This document shows, one piece after another, positions 5,604-9,499 of a stretch of 9,499 nt of DNA (its first letter is position 1; each line of letters opens with the position of its first letter). The translations under genes and the position numbers were made by a program. The notes under the pieces were generated by a model that did no database searches, was not told the origin of the DNA, and saw only the letters and a program-made list of their open reading frames with translations. Source of the stretch: Nitriliruptorales bacterium (GTDB lineage Bacteria > Actinomycetota > Nitriliruptoria > Euzebyales > Egibacteraceae); NCBI GenBank assembly GCA_007133145.1, contig SLNF01000034.1, forward strand, positions 1 to 9,499, read 5' to 3'.

Positions 5604-6641
5604 CTAGACGTGGCCCCGAACGATGAGCTCCTCGGCGATCTGGACGGTGTTGAGTGCGGCGCCCTTGAGGAGGTTGTCGCCGACGACCCAGAAGTTGAGC
5701 GCCTGCGGGTCGGCGAGGTCCTGGCGCACCCGCCCGACGGCGGTCTCGTCCCGGAAGGCGTACTCGAGCGGCGTGGGCAGGTCGTCGAGCACGAGACCGG
5801 GGAAGCCGTCCATGACCTCGGCGGCAGCCGCGGCACCCACCGGCACGCTGAACGTCGCGCGCACCGCGATGGCGTGGCCGACGACGACGGGCACGCGCAC
5901 GCAGGTCGGGCTCACCGCGAGCTCGGGCAGGCCCAAGATCTTGCGGGACTCGTTCTGGAGCTTGAGCTCCTCGTCGGTGTAGCCGCCGTCGCCGAGCGTG
6001 CCGATCTGCGGCACGCAGTTGAAGGCGAGGGTCGCAGCATGGACCTCGTGCGCCGCGCGGTCGGCGGCGGCGACCCCGTCACGCTGGAGCAGGTCGGGCT
6101 CTTCGAGCAGGGTCCGCGCCTGCTCGAGCAGCTCGTCACTGCCCTGCTGCCCCGCACCACTCGCGGCCTGGTAGCTCGTCGCGACGACGCTCGTGAGACC
6201 GAACGCGTCGTGCAGCGCCTTGAGCGGCAGCAGCGCGATCATCGTCGTGCAGTTGGGATTGGCGACGATCCCCTTCGGTGGGCGGGTGTCGAGGACAGCG
6301 GCGTTGACCTCGGCGACGACGAGGGGGACCTCGGGGTCCATGCGCCAGGCCGAGGAGTTGTCGACGACGATCGCGCCGGCCTCGACGGCACGGGGCGCGT
6401 GCTCGCGGGAGCGGTCGCCGCCGGCGCTGAAGAGCGCGAGGTCGACGCCGTCGAAGGCGTGGGCGTCCTCGAGGTCGCCCACGGTGAGCTCGCCCCCGGC
6501 GTAGGGCAGCGTCCTGCCCGCCGAGCGCGAGCTCGCGAGGAAGCGCACGTCGTCGACGGGCAGGCCGCGCACCTCGACGAGGCGGCGGAGCTCGGCGCCG
6601 ACCGCCCCGGTGGCTCCGGCGATCGCGAGCGTGCGGCCCAT
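5604..6641 (-). CDS. asd: aspartate-semialdehyde dehydrogenase
   Basis: A 345-residue enzyme that reduces L-aspartyl-4-phosphate with NADPH to L-aspartate 4-semialdehyde. This is the second step toward lysine/diaminopimelate, threonine and methionine. The NADP-binding GATGAVG is at 9-15, DNSSAWRM at 94-101, and the catalytic cysteine C131 is in NPNCTT. Downstream are SYQAASGAG (156-164), the substrate-binding R249 and the acid/base H256 in RVPVVVGHA, and the GDNLLKGAALNT segment at 321-332. Length and motifs match the bacterial family closely. The ATG shares one base with the lysC stop (TGATG across 6643-6639). Only a weak GGCGG-like sequence precedes it, so translation is likely coupled to lysC. 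It is the last gene of the minus-strand block. Confidence 0.97.
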   Translation of the reverse strand: MGRTLAIAGATGAVGAELRRLVEVRGLPVDDVRFLASSRSAGRTLPYAGGELTVGDLEDAHAFDGVDLALFSAGGDRSREHAPRAVEAGAIVVDNSSAWRMDPEVPLVVAEVNAAVLDTRPPKGIVANPNCTTMIALLPLKALHDAFGLTSVVATSYQAASGAGQQGSDELLEQARTLLEEPDLLQRDGVAAADRAAHEVHAATLAFNCVPQIGTLGDGGYTDEELKLQNESRKILGLPELAVSPTCVRVPVVVGHAIAVRATFSVPVGAAAAAEVMDGFPGLVLDDLPTPLEYAFRDETAVGRVRQDLADPQALNFWVVGDNLLKGAALNTVQIAEELIVRGHV

Positions 6642-7138
6642 CAGCGCACCGCCGCGGTCTGGTCGCTGTCGAGCTCGAAGGCGTCGTGCACCGCCTGGAC
6701 GGCGCGCTCGACGTGCTCGCGGCGCACGACGACGGAGACACGGATCGTCGAGGTCGAGATCATCTCGATGTTGACCCCGGCAGCCGACAGCGCAGCGAAC
6801 ATTGTCGCGGCGACCCCCGGGTGGGTCTTCATGCCCGCGCCGACGAGGCTGACCTTCGCGATGGCATCGTCGAAGACGATCTCGCCGAGGCCGACCTCGG
6901 CGCGCAGCTCCTCGAGGAGCGCAAGCGCCCGGGGGCCGTCGGCGACCGGGACCGTGAACGAGACGTCGGTGGTGCCGTCGGCCGAGACGTTCTGCACGAT
7001 CATGTCGACGTTGATGTTCGCGTCGGCGAGCACGGTGAAGATCCGGGCGGCGACACCCGGCTTGTCGGGGACCCCGCGGATGACGAGCTTGCCCTCGCTC
7101 GTGTCGTGCGCGACGCCGGAGATGATCGCCTGCTCCAT
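6641..7138 (-). CDS. lysC: aspartate kinase beta subunit from internal in-frame start
   Basis: Codon 246 of lysC is an ATG (7138-7136) preceded by AAGGA at 7150-7146, seven bases upstream, within a locally A-rich stretch that stands out from its GC-rich surroundings. Initiation there would give a 165-residue protein beginning MEQAIISGVA, made of both ACT domains without the kinase domain. In Bacillus subtilis, Corynebacterium glutamicum and mycobacteria, aspartate kinase is known to be an alpha2beta2 complex with beta made from an in-phase internal start at this same place. The sequence supports the same arrangement here; expression of the product is inferred. Confidence 0.6.
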   Translation of the reverse strand: MEQAIISGVAHDTSEGKLVIRGVPDKPGVAARIFTVLADANINVDMIVQNVSADGTTDVSFTVPVADGPRALALLEELRAEVGLGEIVFDDAIAKVSLVGAGMKTHPGVAATMFAALSAAGVNIEMISTSTIRVSVVVRREHVERAVQAVHDAFELDSDQTAAVR

Positions 7139-7873
7139 CGTTTCGTCCTTCTCTACCCAGGTGCCGTCCTGATGCGAGAACGAGCTCCGCACGTGCAGGC
7201 GGACCCCGTGGTTGCGGGCGTACTCGACGGCGCGGACCTGCAGCACCTTCGCGCCGGAGGCGGCGAGCTCGAGCATCTCCTCGTGGGTGACCGCGTCGAG
7301 GCGTCGCGCCTTCGGCGCAAGACGCGGGTCGGCGGTGTAGACCCCGTCGACGTCGGTGTAGATCTCACAGAGGTCGGCGTCGAGGGCGCCGGCGAGCGCC
7401 ACTGCGGTGGTGTCGCTGCCACCGCGGCCGAGGGTCGTGATGTCCTTCGACTCGCGGCTCACCCCCTGGAACCCGGCGACGATGACGATGTGCCCCTCGG
7501 CGAGCGCGTCGGTGATGCGCCCGGGGGTGATGTCGATGATCCGGGCCTTGCCGTGTGCGGCGTCGGTGATGATGCCGGCCTGGCTGCCCGTGAAGCTCCG
7601 GGCGGTGAAGCCCTCTTCGCCGATGGCCATCGCGAGCAGGGCCATGGAGATGCGCTCACCGGCGGTGAGGAGCATGTCGAGTTCGCGGGCGGGGGGGATC
7701 GCCGCGATCTCGAGCGCCTGCTGGGTCAGCCGGTCGGTGCTCTTGCCCATCGCGGAGACGACGACGACGACGTCGTTGCCCGCCCGCTTCGCGGCGGTGA
7801 TCCGCTCGGCGACCTTCACGATCCGGTCGGTGTCGGCCACCGAGGACCCGCCGTACTTCTGGACGACGATCAC
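6641..7873 (-). CDS. lysC: aspartate kinase, alpha subunit
   Basis: A 410-residue enzyme that phosphorylates L-aspartate to 4-phospho-L-aspartate, the committed step of the aspartate pathway. Motifs include KYGGSSVAD (6-14) at the N-terminus, TLGRGGSDTT (147-156) and TDVDGVYTADPR (173-184). Two ACT domains follow (about 265-335 and 341-410), the second with GMKTHPGVAATMF. This is the actinobacterial type in which, in Corynebacterium, lysine plus threonine inhibit through the ACT domains. I chose GTG 7873 as start because GGGAGG at 7888-7883 lies nine bases upstream and the protein then begins at the conserved VVQKYGG. An in-frame ATG at 7909 would add twelve basic residues, lacks a ribosome-binding site and overlaps a -10-like sequence. 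asd follows with a one-base overlap. Confidence 0.96.
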   Translation of the reverse strand: MIVVQKYGGSSVADTDRIVKVAERITAAKRAGNDVVVVVSAMGKSTDRLTQQALEIAAIPPARELDMLLTAGERISMALLAMAIGEEGFTARSFTGSQAGIITDAAHGKARIIDITPGRITDALAEGHIVIVAGFQGVSRESKDITTLGRGGSDTTAVALAGALDADLCEIYTDVDGVYTADPRLAPKARRLDAVTHEEMLELAASGAKVLQVRAVEYARNHGVRLHVRSSFSHQDGTWVEKDETMEQAIISGVAHDTSEGKLVIRGVPDKPGVAARIFTVLADANINVDMIVQNVSADGTTDVSFTVPVADGPRALALLEELRAEVGLGEIVFDDAIAKVSLVGAGMKTHPGVAATMFAALSAAGVNIEMISTSTIRVSVVVRREHVERAVQAVHDAFELDSDQTAAVR

Positions 7874-7979
7874 GTGCGCACGCCTCCCGCGTCGAGTGCT
7901 CGGCCGCATCGTAACGGGCGTGACCCGGGCGGGCCCGTCCAGGCGGCCGAGCGCGCCTCCGGGCCGTGGGCCTGCCCGT
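7874..7979 (-). promoter_or_regulatory. recR-lysC spacer with candidate lysC promoter
   Basis: This 106-bp spacer separates recR from lysC. On the minus strand TACGAT at 7913-7908 resembles a -10 box and would put the transcript start about 30 bases before the GTG of lysC. No convincing -35 is present at 16-18 bp. Just after the recR stop, CGGGC and GCCCG (7978-7974 with 7964-7960) could form a five-bp hairpin, and another short stem (ACGGGC with GCCCGT, 7938-7933 and 7919-7914) lies next to the -10. The spacer therefore may both end the dnaX-ybaB-recR message weakly and start lysC-asd. The evidence is thin in such GC-rich DNA. Confidence 0.35.
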
Positions 7980-8573
7980 TCAGACCTCGGTGCGTCCGGC
8001 GAAGGCCCGACCGAGGGTGACCTCGTCGGCGTACTCGAGGTCGCCGCCGACCGGCAGCCCCGAGGCGATGCGGCTCACCCGCAGGTCCATGGCCTTGAGG
8101 GTCCGGGCGAGGTAGCTCGCCGTCGCCTCGCCCTCGATGTTCGGGCTCATCGCGAGCACGACCTCCTCGACGGCCTCGTCGCCGAGACGCGCCACGAGCT
8201 CCTTGACCCGCAGCTGCTCGGGACCGACCCCGTCGATCGGGCTGATCGCCCCACCGAGGACGTGGTAGCGGCCGCGGAACTCACTCGTCTTCTCGATGGC
8301 CATGAGGTCGCGCGGCTCCTCGACGACGCAGAGGACACGCGGGTCCCGACGCGCGTCGCGGCAGATCCGGCACTCCTCGGCCTCGGCGACGTTGAAGCAG
8401 CGGGCGCAGAAGTGGACGCGGTCCTTCACCGCGAGGATCGCGTCGGCCAGCCGTTGGGCGTCGACGCGCTCGACGGTGAGGAGGTGGAAGGCGATGCGCT
8501 GCGCGCTCTTCGGGCCGACGCCGGGCAGGCGGCCGAGCTCCTCGATGACGTCCTGGATGGGTCCCTCGTACAC
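7980..8573 (-). CDS. recR: recombination mediator protein RecR
   Basis: A 197-residue protein of usual length. RecR works with RecO/RecF to load RecA onto SSB-coated gapped DNA. The N-terminal helix-hairpin-helix (LGRLPGVGPKSAQRIAFHLL, 13-32) is followed by a zinc finger with C56, C59, C68 and C71. A TOPRIM domain spans about 80-175, including GRYHVLGG (101-108) and SPNIEGEATA (143-152). The C-terminal GLPVGGDLEYADEVTLGRA (172-190) is highly typical. The start is GTG 8573; the protein begins MYEGPIQDVIEELG exactly like relatives. The only Shine-Dalgarno-like bases (AGGG) overlap the ybaB stop, nine bases away, so coupling to ybaB is likely. ybaB-recR adjacency is widespread in bacteria. Confidence 0.97.
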   Translation of the reverse strand: MYEGPIQDVIEELGRLPGVGPKSAQRIAFHLLTVERVDAQRLADAILAVKDRVHFCARCFNVAEAEECRICRDARRDPRVLCVVEEPRDLMAIEKTSEFRGRYHVLGGAISPIDGVGPEQLRVKELVARLGDEAVEEVVLAMSPNIEGEATASYLARTLKAMDLRVSRIASGLPVGGDLEYADEVTLGRAFAGRTEV

Positions 8574-8582
8574 GCCCGTGCC

Positions 8583-8900
8583 CTAGAGCGTGCCGGGGGG
8601 CAGCCCCATCTGGCCGGCGATGCCGCCGAGCCGCTCCTCCTCGAAGGCCTTCGCGGCGCGCAGCGCGTCGTTGACCGCCGCGGTGACGATGTCGGAGAGC
8701 ATCTCGGGGTCGTCGGGGTCGATCACCTCGGGGTCGATGGTGATCTGCTTGACCATCGTGCCGGTGCCGTTGACGGTGACCGCGACCATGCCGCCGCCGG
8801 CCTGGCCGGTGATCTCCTCCTCGGCGACCTCCGCTTGGGCCTGCTCGAGCTTGCGCTGCATGGCCTGCGCCTGGCGCATCATCTGGTTCATGTTGCCCAT
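8583..8900 (-). CDS. ybaB: YbaB/EbfC family nucleoid-associated protein
   Basis: A 105-residue DNA-binding protein that in other bacteria forms dimers with tweezer-like coiled-coil arms and binds the nucleoid. The N-terminal helix is methionine- and glutamine-rich (MGNMNQMMRQAQAMQRKLEQ). The beta-strand segment with GGGMVAVTVNG follows (35-45), then ITIDPEVIDPDDPEMLSD (53-70) and a long C-terminal helix with VNDALRAAKAFEEE. The chosen ATG at 8900 gives the family's usual N-terminus, with GGAAG at 8913-8909 eight bases upstream. The frame is open further upstream to 9311, but that part overlaps dnaX and has no resemblance to the family. Its position between dnaX and recR is the conserved bacterial arrangement. 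Confidence 0.95.
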   Translation of the reverse strand: MGNMNQMMRQAQAMQRKLEQAQAEVAEEEITGQAGGGMVAVTVNGTGTMVKQITIDPEVIDPDDPEMLSDIVTAAVNDALRAAKAFEEERLGGIAGQMGLPPGTL

Positions 8901-8928
8901 GGGGTGCGCTTCCGCCTCGGGATCCGGG

Positions 8929-8958
8929 GCCCCAAGCCTACCCGTAGGCACCCGGGGC
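8929..8958 (-). other. hairpin in the dnaX-ybaB spacer
   Basis: On the minus strand GCCCC (8958-8954) can pair with GGGGC (8933-8929). Inside this, GCCTA and TAGGC (8949-8945 and 8940-8936) close a CGGG loop. The two stems are separated by an internal loop of four and two bases. It sits in the 79-bp spacer after the dnaX stop (8980). No T-run follows. It could moderate read-through from dnaX or be a folding accident of GC-rich DNA. Confidence 0.3.
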
Positions 8959-8979
8959 AGCCCGCATCGCGCTGCCGCC

Positions 8980-9499
8980 TCAAGGCCGCTCGTCGTCGAT
9001 GACCTGCGCACCGAGCTCGCGGCGCAGCCGCGCGACCGCCTCATCGTGGGCGCTCGCGGCGTCGGCGCGATCGCCGGCGGCTTCGGCGGCCTCGGTCTCG
9101 GCCACCGACGAGGCCTCGGCGTCGTCGACGGGCTCGTCGGCGCGTCGCGCCGCCGGGTCCTGCCCGCGACCGGCGAGGACGCAGCGCAGCGTCGGCCGGA
9201 CGCCGACGACACGCGCGAGGGCCTCGCCGATGGCCCGCTGCCCCTCCGACGTCGTGCACTGCTCCGCGTGGAAGCCGTAGCCGCTGCGGAACTCCAACGT
9301 GAGGTGGTCATCGTCGTAGGCCACCGGCCGGCCGAGGGAGGCGAAGGCGTGCCAGCGCTTCGTGCGCTGCTTGAGGGCCGCGAGGACCGACTCCCAAGCC
9401 CGCTGCACCGCAGCGAGGTCGACGGGCTCCCCGCCGGTGGGCGGGCCCGCCGACGCGGCGTCGGCCTCGACCGGCGCGGCGGAAGCCCCGGCCCCGGGC
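8980..9499 (-). CDS. dnaX: DNA polymerase III gamma/tau subunit, C-terminal part (5' end outside window)
   Basis: The frame is open to the right edge and stops at TGA 8982-8980, leaving about 172 residues of the C-terminus. The first 25 or so are an alanine-, glycine- and proline-rich linker. A domain of DnaX type follows: VQRAWESVLAALKQRTKRWHAF, then HLTLEF, then FHAEQCTTSEGQRAIGEALARVVG, resembling the region after the AAA+ collar in gamma/tau. A second acidic, alanine-rich linker (about 50 residues) leads to the ending RLRRELGAQVIDDERP, close to the LGA-x-x-I C-terminus of actinobacterial DnaX. The clamp-loader ATPase domain would lie outside. Location immediately upstream of ybaB and recR supports the call. 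A GTG at 9408 is internal, not a start. Confidence 0.88.
   Translation of the reverse strand, partial: PGAGASAAPVEADAASAGPPTGGEPVDLAAVQRAWESVLAALKQRTKRWHAFASLGRPVAYDDDHLTLEFRSGYGFHAEQCTTSEGQRAIGEALARVVGVRPTLRCVLAGRGQDPAARRADEPVDDAEASSVAETEAAEAAGDRADAASAHDEAVARLRRELGAQVIDDERP

Noticed and set aside
5415..7172. Long plus-strand frame (585 codons) opposite asd and lysC
   Set aside because: It is a shadow of the two well-supported biosynthetic genes on the other strand, with composition typical of antisense GC-rich frames.
7874..7909. Upstream ATG start for lysC at 7909
   Set aside because: No ribosome-binding site, a non-conserved basic extension, and overlap with the -10-like TACGAT. The GTG at 7873 has GGGAGG upstream and the conserved N-terminus.
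7407..9002. Long plus-strand frame (531 codons) opposite lysC, recR and ybaB
   Set aside because: It runs across three clear minus-strand genes and has no recognisable domain.
8901..9311. Upstream extension of the ybaB frame
   Set aside because: The added residues are serine/arginine-rich shadow of dnaX; YbaB proteins begin at the methionine-rich helix encoded from 8900.
1..9499. Defence island, mobile element, CRISPR or other novel system
   Set aside because: Every long coding frame is explained by a conserved housekeeping family in conserved order. I saw no transposase, integrase, toxin-antitoxin pair or regularly spaced repeats, and the tRNA shows no duplicated 3' end that would suggest an attachment site.

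Overview
The window looks like chromosomal core-genome DNA from a very GC-rich actinobacterium (Actinomycetota). The evidence is the strong G/C preference at third codon positions, the GTG starts, and the gene order. The order ArsA/Get3-like ATPase, then PonA2-type penicillin-binding protein, then metallophosphoesterase matches, from memory, the Rv3680-Rv3682-Rv3683 neighbourhood of Mycobacterium tuberculosis. The order dnaX, ybaB, recR, lysC, asd is a compact version of Rv3721c to Rv3708c. The mixed similarity suggests a deep-branching actinobacterial lineage, but I cannot name the genus. I see no mobile element, CRISPR array, prophage or plasmid signal.

Plus strand, 1-5557. The window opens inside the 3' part of an ArsA/Get3-like ATPase gene. 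A 55-bp gap follows, and then a bifunctional class A PBP with two C-terminal PASTA domains. Its stop codon overlaps the GTG start of a membrane-anchored calcineurin-like metallophosphoesterase. Next comes a tRNA-Pro(CGG) gene with a recognisable promoter in front and a 15-bp hairpin behind it. The last pair is a small MazG-like pyrophosphohydrolase and an Eis-like GNAT acetyltransferase, joined by an ATGA overlap.

Minus strand, 9499-5604, convergent with the first block. In transcription order it holds the 3' end of dnaX (cut by the window edge), ybaB/ebfC, recR, lysC (aspartate kinase) and asd (aspartate-semialdehyde dehydrogenase). The first three belong to replication and recombination. 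The last two are the first two steps of the aspartate pathway to lysine/diaminopimelate, threonine and methionine. lysC shows a strong internal ribosome-binding site and in-frame ATG for a separate regulatory beta subunit. A 46-bp spacer with a structured hairpin separates the two convergent blocks.

The biology is mostly housekeeping: peptidoglycan synthesis at the cell surface and its diaminopimelate precursor supply sit close together. I did not find a new multigene system. The points worth a second look are small: a possible 20-codon coupling ORF between the ATPase and the PBP, the absence of the WhiB4/WblA gene usually found there, the internal lysC start, the tRNA-linked expression of mazG-eis, and a cysteine cluster at the end of the MazG-like protein.
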